Assembly: GCF_028693505.1 (NCBI RefSeq)
Contig: NZ_JAQUVF010000013.1
Span: 1-64,000, forward strand
DNA length: 64,000 nucleotides
Direction: 5' to 3'
DNA from: Oscillibacter sp.
GTDB taxonomy: Bacteria; Bacillota; Clostridia; Oscillospirales; Oscillospiraceae
Shown: in pieces, positions 55,067-62,085 of the stretch
How the letters are laid out: each line of letters starts with the position of its first letter
How positions within the stretch are numbered: the first letter of the stretch is position 1
The notes under the pieces: model-generated
Databases searched by the model: none
What the model saw: the letters and a program-made list of their open reading frames with translations, nothing else
What the model was told of the DNA's origin: nothing
Made by a program: the position numbers and the translations under genes

Positions 55067-55651
55067 ATGAATCATTATGTAACAGGCACCGCCATCCGGG
55101 AGCTGCGGGAAAAGAAGAAGCTGACCCAGAGACAGCTTGCCGAAACACTCTGCGTCAGCGATAAAACGGTATCAAAATGGGAGACGGGCCGGGGGCTTCC
55201 CGACATTTCGCTGCTGGAACCGATCTCCGGCGCACTGGGCGTTTCCGTGGCCGAGCTGCTTTCGGGAGAGTGCGTGAAAAACGCAAACCGCTCCGCCAAC
55301 GTGCTGCGCAGCAAATTCTATGTGTGTCCGGTCTGCGGCAACGTGATCTGGTGTACGGGGGAGGGCGCTTTCTCCTGCTGCGGCGTCAGCCTTCCGCCAC
55401 TGGAGGCGGAGGAGCCGGACGAGGCCCATGCCATCCACGCGGAAGTGGTGGAAAACGAGTGGTACGTGACGGTGGACCATCCCATGGAAAAGAGCCACTC
55501 CGTGACATTTTTGGCCTTTGTCACCAGCGACCGCGCCCAAATCGTGCGGCTTTACCCCGAGCAGGACGCCCAGACACGGTTTTTCATCCGGGGACAGGGG
55601 TATCTGTATGCCTACTGCAACCGCCACGGCCTTTTCCGCGTGCGGATGTGA
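55067..55651 (+). CDS. HTH regulator fused to a desulfoferrodoxin-like module
   Basis: 194 residues. Residues 7-60 are an XRE helix-turn-helix (KKLTQRQLAETLCVSDKTVSKWE). Residues 85-107 match a desulforedoxin FeCys4 site: Cys87 and Cys90 in CPVC, Cys104-Cys105 in SCCG. The rest resembles superoxide reductase: His121 (or 124), His138 and His144 in DHPMEKSH, and Cys184 and His187 in YCNRHGLF, which together supply all five iron ligands. It could be a redox-responsive transcription factor or a bifunctional enzyme. GAGGAG precedes the ATG. The gene stands alone. Confidence 0.85.
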   Translation: MNHYVTGTAIRELREKKKLTQRQLAETLCVSDKTVSKWETGRGLPDISLLEPISGALGVSVAELLSGECVKNANRSANVLRSKFYVCPVCGNVIWCTGEGAFSCCGVSLPPLEAEEPDEAHAIHAEVVENEWYVTVDHPMEKSHSVTFLAFVTSDRAQIVRLYPEQDAQTRFFIRGQGYLYAYCNRHGLFRVRM

Positions 55652-55659
55652 AGAAGAAA

Positions 55660-55695
55660 AAAGGAGAGGACAGCCAAGCGGCTGTCCTCTCCTTT
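55660..55695. terminator. Bidirectional terminator
   Basis: A 16-bp stem (55660-55675 with 55680-55695) with an AAGC loop, A-run before and T-rich end, between convergent genes. Confidence 0.88.
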
Positions 55696-55700
55696 ATAGT

Positions 55701-57053
55701 TTAAAGAAGGCCCTGAATCAAAATGACCAAAATCAAAACGGGGAGTACGAACTGGAAATAGGGTTTCAGGCACTTGGGCATTTTCAGCCCCTTGCCGGTA
55801 TTGGCTTCTTTCAGGTAGTTCTCAAAGCCCCAGCCCCACTTGGTAACGCAAAAGAGCAGGTACACCAGAGAGCCGATGGGCAGCAGGAGGTTACTCACAA
55901 GGAAGTCCTCGCTGTCCAGCATGTCCTTGCCGGGGAGGGGATGGATGCCGCTCCACACGTTGTAGCCCAGCAGGCAGGGAAGGCTGGCGATGAGGACGAA
56001 CACGCAGTTGACGACAACGGCCTTCTTGCGGGTCCAACCGAAGTTGTCGATGCAGCTGGCCAGCAGGTTTTCAAACACGGCAATGACCGTGGAGAAGCTG
56101 GCAAACGTCATGAACAGGAAGAACAGCGCGCCCCACACACGCCCGCCTGCCATGTTCACAAACACCTGCGGCAGGGTGATGAAGATCAGGGAGGGGCCGG
56201 CGTCCGGCTGTACGCCGAAGGAGAAGCAGGCCGGGAAGATGATGAGGCCCGCCATTAGCGCCACGAAGGTGTCCAGGCAGCAGATGCGCACGGCCTCCCC
56301 AGTGAGACTGTGCTCTCGGGACATGTAGCTGCCGAAAATCTCCATCGCCGCGATGCCGAGGCTCAGGGTGAAGAAGGACTGATTCATGGCGGCGGTGATG
56401 ACCTTGCCGAGGCCGACCTCCGCCGCGCGCTGGAAGTCCGGCAGCAGGTAAAATTTGGCGCCTTCCAAAGCGCCGGGCAGCACCAGACTGTGGACGGCCA
56501 GAATCACGATGAGACCCAACAGGCCCAGCATCATCCATTTGGTGATGCGCTCCAAGCCCCTTTGCAGACCGAAGCTGCAAACGGCAAAGCCCGCCACCAC
56601 CGTCAAAACCATCCAGCCTGCCATCTCGCCGGGAGAGGAGAGCATGGCGCCAAACACACCGCCCACGGCGTCGCCGGAAAGGCCCGAAAAGGTGCCCGAG
56701 AGAAATTTAAAGAAATAACCCAGCATCCAGCCGGAGACCGTGGTATAATACATCATTAAAAGGTAGCAGCCGATCACGCAGAACCAGCCGTGGATATGCC
56801 ACTTGGAACCGGGCTTTTCCAGCGCCTGATAGCCCTGCACGGCACTTTTGCGGCTGGCGCGGCCCACGGCCAGCTCCATGGTGAGCACCGGGACGCCCAT
56901 AATAATTAAAAACAGCAGATAAAAAAGGACAAATACGCCGCCGCCGTTTTGACCGGTGACGTAGGGGAATTTCCAGACGTTTCCGATGCCGATGGCGCAC
57001 CCTGCGCTCACCAGCAGAAATCCCAGCCGGGATTGAAAGTTCTCTCGTTTCAT
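55701..57053 (-). CDS. Sodium-dependent transporter (NSS/SNF family)
   Basis: A 450-residue transporter of the neurotransmitter:sodium symporter family, usually importing amino acids with sodium. The N-terminal helix 1 with AGCAIGIGNVWKFPYVTGQN carries the sodium- and substrate-binding unwound segment. About eleven or twelve helices follow, including FFTLSLGIAAMEIFGSYM and ALFFLFMTFASFSTVIAVFE. No binding protein or accessory gene is near. Substrate cannot be told. A weak GAGAAGGAG ribosome binding site lies before the ATG. Confidence 0.9.
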   Translation of the reverse strand: MKRENFQSRLGFLLVSAGCAIGIGNVWKFPYVTGQNGGGVFVLFYLLFLIIMGVPVLTMELAVGRASRKSAVQGYQALEKPGSKWHIHGWFCVIGCYLLMMYYTTVSGWMLGYFFKFLSGTFSGLSGDAVGGVFGAMLSSPGEMAGWMVLTVVAGFAVCSFGLQRGLERITKWMMLGLLGLIVILAVHSLVLPGALEGAKFYLLPDFQRAAEVGLGKVITAAMNQSFFTLSLGIAAMEIFGSYMSREHSLTGEAVRICCLDTFVALMAGLIIFPACFSFGVQPDAGPSLIFITLPQVFVNMAGGRVWGALFFLFMTFASFSTVIAVFENLLASCIDNFGWTRKKAVVVNCVFVLIASLPCLLGYNVWSGIHPLPGKDMLDSEDFLVSNLLLPIGSLVYLLFCVTKWGWGFENYLKEANTGKGLKMPKCLKPYFQFVLPVLILVILIQGLL

Positions 57054-57266
57054 AAAATGCGACTCCTTCTCTTTTCCTCAAACATGCCCAAAGAGCGAAA
57101 AAGAGAACGGTTTCGCGCCGCTTCCAATTCCTTACCCTGGGATGTTTCTTATGGTAACGGACAAAAAATGGAAAGTCAACCGGTTTACTCCCCATTCTTC
57201 CGGTGAATATACAATACTAACATAAGAAAAAGTGATAATTTTGTCAGAAAAGAGGAGACGGGACCC

Positions 57267-57794
57267 ATGAACTATTTGATCGTTGTGGATATGCAAAATG
57301 ACTTTGTGAGCGGCGCGCTGGGGACGGCGGAAGCGGCGAGAATCGTACCCCGTGTGGCGCGGCGGATCGCGGAGTCCTCCACTGAGCGGCTGGTATTCAC
57401 CCGGGATACCCACGGGGCGGATTACCGAAAGACGCAGGAGGGGCGCAACTTGCCGGTGCCCCACTGCGTGGAGGGGACGTGGGGCTGGGAGATCGTCTCT
57501 GAACTCGCGGACTGCGCGGCGGGGGCGGCGGTTGTGGACAAGCCCACCTTTGGGAGCGCAAATCTTGGCGAAATTTTGCGGGAGGCCGACCGGGCGGAGC
57601 GGGTGGAAAAGGTGACGCTTATCGGGCTTTGCACGGATATCTGCGTGATTTCCAACGCGCTGCTGGTGAAGGCGTTTTTGCCGGAAGCGGAGGTCTGCGT
57701 GGACGCCGCCTGCTGCGCCGGCGTCACGCCGGAAAGTCACGCCACGGCGCTATCGGCCATGAAGATGTGCCAGATCACCGTGGAGAACGCGTAA
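57267..57794 (+). CDS. Isochorismatase-family hydrolase (nicotinamidase-like)
   Basis: A 175-residue cysteine hydrolase. Catalytic triad candidates are Asp8 (VVDMQNDFVSG), Lys92 (VDKPTFGS) and Cys126 (GLCTDICV). The TRDTHGADY segment supplies metal-ligand Asp/His as in nicotinamidases. Nicotinamidase (nicotinamide to nicotinate, NAD salvage) is the most likely role; another amide hydrolase is possible. GAGGAG lies upstream. It is a single gene. Confidence 0.83.
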   Translation: MNYLIVVDMQNDFVSGALGTAEAARIVPRVARRIAESSTERLVFTRDTHGADYRKTQEGRNLPVPHCVEGTWGWEIVSELADCAAGAAVVDKPTFGSANLGEILREADRAERVEKVTLIGLCTDICVISNALLVKAFLPEAEVCVDAACCAGVTPESHATALSAMKMCQITVENA

Positions 57795-57830
57795 AAAAAG
57801 ACCGGCCTCAGGCCGATGTCATGCAGTGAA

Positions 57831-57877
57831 ACAGCCGCTAAGGGGTAGAGGAAGGACCTCTATCCCTTAGCGGCTGT
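57831..57877. repeat. 21-bp hairpin between the hydrolase and sigma factor genes
   Basis: ACAGCCGCTAAGGGGTAGAGG (given only as arms 57831-57851 and 57857-57877) pairs with one G-U and a 5-base AAGGA loop. No T-run follows on the plus strand. A smaller GGCCTcAGGCC-type hairpin lies at 57803-57815. It may terminate, or protect the 3' end of, the hydrolase mRNA. Confidence 0.65.
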
Positions 57878-57968
57878 GCCGCATCCGTGCCAACCCGTTC
57901 GGCAGATTTTGAATCTTTGTAACGAATTGCGGATTGATGAGTCTTATGTAGGAAAGGGAGGTGAGAAA

Positions 57969-58445
57969 GTGGCTGAATTTGAAGAAGTGTACAATCTTTA
58001 CTTTAAAGATGTATACAGATACGCCCTGTCCTTATGTAAAAACGAGATGCTTGCAGAAGAACTGACACAGGAAACATTTTTTAAAGCGCTGAAAGGCATC
58101 GACAGTTTTGACGGAACATGCAAGCTGTATGTGTGGCTGTGCCAGATTGCAAAAAATACATATTTTTCAGTTTATAAAAAAGGACAGCGCACGGAAACCG
58201 ATGCGGATTTGGAGCGGCTTGCCTCTGCGGCTGGCCCTGAAGAAGATCAAATAAAAAAAGCGGAGGCCTTTGAACTCCACAAACGCCTGCATACCTTGGC
58301 GGAGCCTTACAAAGAGGTGTTTTCCTTGCGCCTTTTCGGAGAATTGTCCTTTGCCCAAATCGCGGAATTGTTCGGAAAAACGGAGAGCTGGGCCAGAGTC
58401 ACTTACCACCGCGCCAGATTAAAAATGAAGGAGGATTTGTCATGA
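57969..58445 (+). CDS. ECF-type RNA polymerase sigma factor
   Basis: 158 residues with sigma region 2 (YNLYFKDVYRYALSLCKN, then LAEELTQETFFKALKG) and region 4 (YKEVFSLRLFGELSFAQIA and TESWARVTYHRARLKMKE). GTG 57969 has GGGAGGTG 6 bases upstream; the frame is open earlier without support. The stop overlaps the next gene as ATGA, and that gene encodes a zinc-binding anti-sigma-like membrane protein, so the pair is a classical ECF sigma and anti-sigma module. Targets are unknown. Confidence 0.92.
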   Translation: MAEFEEVYNLYFKDVYRYALSLCKNEMLAEELTQETFFKALKGIDSFDGTCKLYVWLCQIAKNTYFSVYKKGQRTETDADLERLASAAGPEEDQIKKAEAFELHKRLHTLAEPYKEVFSLRLFGELSFAQIAELFGKTESWARVTYHRARLKMKEDLS

Positions 58446-59143
58446 AACTGCCTTGCCGTGTCATTGAAGATTTGCTTCCGCTGTACCACGACCATGTTTG
58501 CAGCCCGGAGAGCCGTGCCATGGTGGAGGAGCACCTGAGGGAGTGCGGCGCATGCGCAAAGATTCTCGCCGAAATGGAGGAGCCTGCCGAAAGCGCCGCC
58601 ATCAATGATACCGCGCCGTTAAAAGCGATTGGCTCCGCATGGAAAAAAAGCAAAAAGCAGTCGTTTTTGAAAGGTACCCTGATTGCCGTCCTTGTATGCG
58701 CCGATTTGTTTGGCGCGTATTACGGGATCACCCAGTGGAAGTGCATTCCGGTGTCCGCGGATGTTCTGGAGGTCACGGAGCTCTCTCAGCTTTCCGACGG
58801 AAGCATCTACTTCAATCTTTTCGTAAATGACAACAAAAATCTATATTTTTCAAAATTCACCACAACGGAGGACGGCTCTTTCTATATTACGCCCATGCAT
58901 TCCCTGTTTGAAACAACGCGTAAATATGATGTAGGTGGATTTGATCAGTTTTATGTGTTTTCCCAGCCGGGGGGCGAGAATGAAGATTCTAAATATCCCG
59001 TTATTTTCCTTTCGGAGAACGTTACCCAAATCTATGTAGGTCCTGTGGGCGAGGGAGCCTTGGTGTGGGAAGAGGGAATGGAGCTGCCGCCGGCAAGTGA
59101 AGCTTATGAGCGGCAGCTGATGCGTGGCAGCTCCGCAGGGTAA
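58442..59143 (+). CDS. Zinc-finger anti-sigma-like membrane protein
   Basis: 233 residues. The N-terminal ZAS domain has His31-x3-Cys35-x2-Cys38 (EEHLRECGACA), which in this family binds and sequesters the ECF sigma factor. One membrane helix follows (about 75-95) and then an extracytoplasmic domain of about 135 residues with beta-rich sequence and a CIPVSADVLEVTELSQ start. Coupled to the sigma gene through ATGA. The signal sensed outside is unknown; no protease or efflux gene is adjacent. Confidence 0.88.
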   Translation: MKLPCRVIEDLLPLYHDHVCSPESRAMVEEHLRECGACAKILAEMEEPAESAAINDTAPLKAIGSAWKKSKKQSFLKGTLIAVLVCADLFGAYYGITQWKCIPVSADVLEVTELSQLSDGSIYFNLFVNDNKNLYFSKFTTTEDGSFYITPMHSLFETTRKYDVGGFDQFYVFSQPGGENEDSKYPVIFLSENVTQIYVGPVGEGALVWEEGMELPPASEAYERQLMRGSSAG

Positions 59144-59250
59144 ATTCCGGTTGATCAGATAGCTTTATTCCCGCTTTATGGGAACAAAATTTTGCGCACA
59201 GTCTTGAACGATCCGCATAAAACAGGATGAACCTTGCAATCATAACGTCA

Positions 59251-59290
59251 AACGTACCCACCCCGTTTGGAATGGGGTGGGTACGTTTTC
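59251..59290. terminator. Terminator after the sigma/anti-sigma pair
   Basis: AACGTACCCACCCC (59251-59264) pairs perfectly with 59274-59287, 9-base loop, followed by TTTTC on the plus strand. Between it and the adenine deaminase gene lies only a 23-bp tandem duplication. Confidence 0.8.
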
Positions 59291-59340
59291 ATGCGCGCTC
59301 AAAGTTTCTCTCAATGACAGTGGCCACAGGAGCGGTCCTT

Positions 59341-59386
59341 TGTGGTTTACACGTAGCTTTGGGTGTGGTTTACACGTAGCTTTGGG
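59341..59386. repeat. 23-bp perfect tandem duplication over the ade stop codon
   Basis: The unit at 59341-59363 is repeated exactly at 59364-59386. The second copy contains the last codons and the stop of the minus-strand adenine deaminase gene; the first lies just after the stop. It looks like a recent slippage or duplication that left the protein unchanged. Confidence 0.9.
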
Positions 59387-61094
59387 TGCTGACGTCGAAC
59401 ACGCCTCGGGTCGTGATGCGCAGGGAGGGAATGACCGGCAGCGCCATGAAGCTCAGCGTCATAAAGGGGTCAATTCCTCGGCTGACGCCAAGCGTAAAGG
59501 CTTTTTCCTTCGCAGACTCCAGCTTCTCGTTCACAAGGACCAGCGGCTCGTCGCTCATGATGCCGGCAATGGACAGCGGGACCTCTGCCAAGGACTTGCC
59601 GCCGTCCCAGACCACGATGCCGCCGTTCAGGGCGACCACCCGGTTGACGGCGGCGGCCATGTCCGCTTCGTTGGTCCCCACCACAATGATGTTGTGGGAG
59701 TCGTGAGAGATGCTGGTGGCCACGGCGCCAGATTTCAGGCCGTAGCCCTGCAAAAAGCCGATGCCGATGTGACGGGTGTTCTTGTGGCGCTCCACCACGG
59801 CGATCTTCAAAATGTCGTATTCCACATCGATGCGGTCGGAGTACCCGGCGTCCACCGTGGTGATTTCGCCATCCACCATGCCGATGATGCCCCGGGGGCG
59901 GTGCTCCGTAAAATCCTCCGCGGTGAGTGTGCCCACATGGAAGGTGCTGTGGGCCCGGTCCACCAGATATTGCTCGATGGGCGGCTGGGGGAAAGCGCGC
60001 ACGACGCCGTTTTCCACCATCAGCTCGCCTTTTTTATAGACCTTCTCAATCTGGAAGTTTTCAAAATTGTCAATGACCACAAAGTCGCCAAGATAACCCG
60101 GGGCAATGGCGCCCCGGTTATTCAAAAGGAAGTACCGGGCGGCGTTGTGGCAGGCCACCTTCACCGCCACGATGGGGTCCACGCCCAGCGAAATGGCCCG
60201 TTTGACGATGTAGTCGATGTGGCCCTTTTCCAGAAGGTCGTTTGGATGCTTGTCGTCGGTGCAGAACATGCACCGCTCGGCGTATTTCTCGCACAGCAGC
60301 GGCGCCAAAGCCTCCAGATTCCGGGCGGCGGTGCCCTCCCGGATCATGATGAACTGCCCCCGCTCCAGCTTGGCCTTGGCGTCACGCAGGTCGTGACACT
60401 CGTGGTCGGAGTAGACCCCGGCGGCAATGTAGGCGTTGAGGTCGTTGCCCTGCAAATCCGGCGCGTGGCCGTCGATCTTTTTGTGGTGCGCCTGCGCCGC
60501 CACGATCTTTTCCACCGGCTGATCGTCCCCGGCGATGATGCCCACAAAGTTCATCATTTCCGCAAGACCCTGCACCCGGGGGTGCTCGTAGAAGGAATCG
60601 ATGGCCCGGTAATCCAGCACCGCGCCGGATTCGTCCAAGGGCGTTGCCGGGACGCAGGAGGGCAGCATGAACCGCACATCCACCGGCAGCCCCTCCGTGG
60701 CCTGGAGCATATACTCAATGCCGTCCGTCCCCATGACGTTGGCAATCTCGTGGGGGTCCGTGACCACCGTGGTGGTGCCGTGGGGCAGGACCGCCTTCAC
60801 AAACTCCGTGGGACTGACCAGAGAGCTTTCCAGATGGATGTGGGCGTCCAGAAAGCCGGGCAGAACGAGTTTCCCCGTCATGTCCTGCTCCGTGATCCCG
60901 GCGTACTGTCCGATGCCGACGATCAGTCCCTCCGCCACGGCAATATCGCCCCGGCAAAGCTCGTTGGAAAACACATTCACGTATGTGGCGTTTTTCAGTA
61001 CCAGATCCGCTTTCTCCCGACCGGCGGCCGCATTGATGATGCGCCGCTTTTTCAGCAGTTTTCGGTTGATCTTCCCCGCGTAGCTCTCAGACAT
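59370..61094 (-). CDS. ade: Adenine deaminase
   Basis: Converts adenine to hypoxanthine and ammonia in purine salvage. The 574 residues are typical of the amidohydrolase-type bacterial enzyme. Metal-site motifs are GFLDAHIHLESS, VTDPHEIANVMG, CMFCTDDKHPNDL and ISHDSHNIIVVG. GGAGTGATTCT precedes the ATG at 61092-61094. A good promoter lies upstream; no purine riboswitch structure was recognised in the 140-base leader. Confidence 0.94.
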   Translation of the reverse strand: MSESYAGKINRKLLKKRRIINAAAGREKADLVLKNATYVNVFSNELCRGDIAVAEGLIVGIGQYAGITEQDMTGKLVLPGFLDAHIHLESSLVSPTEFVKAVLPHGTTTVVTDPHEIANVMGTDGIEYMLQATEGLPVDVRFMLPSCVPATPLDESGAVLDYRAIDSFYEHPRVQGLAEMMNFVGIIAGDDQPVEKIVAAQAHHKKIDGHAPDLQGNDLNAYIAAGVYSDHECHDLRDAKAKLERGQFIMIREGTAARNLEALAPLLCEKYAERCMFCTDDKHPNDLLEKGHIDYIVKRAISLGVDPIVAVKVACHNAARYFLLNNRGAIAPGYLGDFVVIDNFENFQIEKVYKKGELMVENGVVRAFPQPPIEQYLVDRAHSTFHVGTLTAEDFTEHRPRGIIGMVDGEITTVDAGYSDRIDVEYDILKIAVVERHKNTRHIGIGFLQGYGLKSGAVATSISHDSHNIIVVGTNEADMAAAVNRVVALNGGIVVWDGGKSLAEVPLSIAGIMSDEPLVLVNEKLESAKEKAFTLGVSRGIDPFMTLSFMALPVIPSLRITTRGVFDVSTQSYV

Positions 61095-61177
61095 AGAATC
61101 ACTCCTTCTATTAAATTTTTAAATATTAATTATGATTATGATAGACATAAACAAACATAATGATTGATGTTAGGCAA

Positions 61178-61206
61178 AGTATACGCCAAAGGAATCCGTT
61201 TGTCCA
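61178..61206 (-). promoter_or_regulatory. Promoter for ade
   Basis: On the minus strand, TGGACA (61201-61206) and TATACT (61178-61183) with a 17-base spacer, 84 bases before the start codon. Confidence 0.7.
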
Positions 61207-61319
61207 CAGGTGAGAATAAATATTTTATCAGGCGCTGTGGTATTTGCCACGAAAGAAAAGGGAAAACTTTGGTATGATAACAATATAAATAAAAGAAATG
61301 ACCGGAAAGGATGACTGCC

Positions 61320-61943
61320 ATGAACTCGAAAGCGTATGAAAAACTGGATTATTCCCTGTGCCTGCTTTCCGCGGCGGCGGAGGGCAAGCGCCACGGCTGC
61401 ATTGTGAACTCCTTCCATCAGGTGACCAGCTCCTTCCCACCCAAATTTATTGTGGCGGTGAATCGGGACCACGAGACCTGTAAAACGGTTCAGGCGGCGG
61501 GCAGCTTCTGCGTGACGCTGCTGGCGGCAGACGCTGCGGCAGAGGTTGTAAGTGTCTTTGGGTATCGTTCTGGCCGGGTGACGGACAAATTTGACGGACG
61601 GACTGTGGAGACGGACGGGAACGGGAATCCGTACCTGACGGAGGATATGGTGGCCCGGATCTCCTGCAAGGTGGTGGACCGGCTGGAGATCGGCAACTAT
61701 GTGCTTTTTGTGGGACAGGCCGAGGAGGCGGAGACGCTTTCGGACGGCCCGGTCCTTACCCTCAAGGCGTTTACCGGCCGGGGCAAGGCCACGCCGCCCA
61801 GCGCCACGGTATACCGGGCCATGGAGGGCAATGGCTTTCGCTGCACGGTGTGCGGGTATATCTATGAAAGCGAGACGCTGCCGCCGGATTATGTGTGTCC
61901 CATCTGTCGGGCGCCAGCGGGGAAATTTGTCAGGCAGGAGTGA
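61320..61943 (+). CDS. Flavin reductase-rubredoxin fusion
   Basis: 207 residues. An FMN-binding flavin reductase domain (about 5-150, with SLCLLSAAAEGKRHGCIVNS and SFPPKFIVAVNRD) is followed by a rubredoxin domain whose iron ligands are Cys175, Cys178, Cys193 and Cys196 (CTVCGY and CPICRAP). This two-domain layout is known from high-molecular-weight rubredoxins of anaerobes, which pass electrons from NAD(P)H to oxygen- or NO-reducing flavoproteins. ATG 61320 is chosen because ATG 61311 lies too close to the AAAGG ribosome binding site. It stands alone, ended by a terminator. Confidence 0.9.
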   Translation: MNSKAYEKLDYSLCLLSAAAEGKRHGCIVNSFHQVTSSFPPKFIVAVNRDHETCKTVQAAGSFCVTLLAADAAAEVVSVFGYRSGRVTDKFDGRTVETDGNGNPYLTEDMVARISCKVVDRLEIGNYVLFVGQAEEAETLSDGPVLTLKAFTGRGKATPPSATVYRAMEGNGFRCTVCGYIYESETLPPDYVCPICRAPAGKFVRQE

Positions 61944-61983
61944 AGCGGCAAACGCCGCGGGACGTTTGAGTGCATTGGACCGC

Positions 61984-62017
61984 AAAAGCGCCGGGAGGGG
62001 ACTCCCGGTGCTTTTTT
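61984..62017 (+). terminator. Terminator of the flavin reductase-rubredoxin gene
   Basis: A 10-bp GC stem (GCGCCGGGAG with CTCCCGGTGC, one G-U pair) inside A4/T6 ends. Confidence 0.88.
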
Positions 62018-62019
62018 CG

Positions 62020-62048
62020 TTGCGGAATCGACAGGAATGGGGTATACT
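62020..62048 (+). promoter_or_regulatory. Promoter for polA
   Basis: TTGCGG (62020-62025) and TATACT (62043-62048), 17-base spacer, directly after the preceding terminator and 37 bases before the polA start. Confidence 0.65.
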
Positions 62049-62085
62049 AAAAAAACCTATGAAATGAATTCCAGGAGGCGCGCCC

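Noticed and set aside
59277-61160. A 627-codon open frame on the plus strand opposite adenine deaminase
   Set aside because: Antisense shadow with His/Asp-rich repetitive sequence; the minus strand encodes all metal motifs of adenine deaminase.
61095-61319. A purine riboswitch in front of adenine deaminase
   Set aside because: The AT-rich leader has no paired-loop architecture or conserved core of the purine aptamer that I can recognise.
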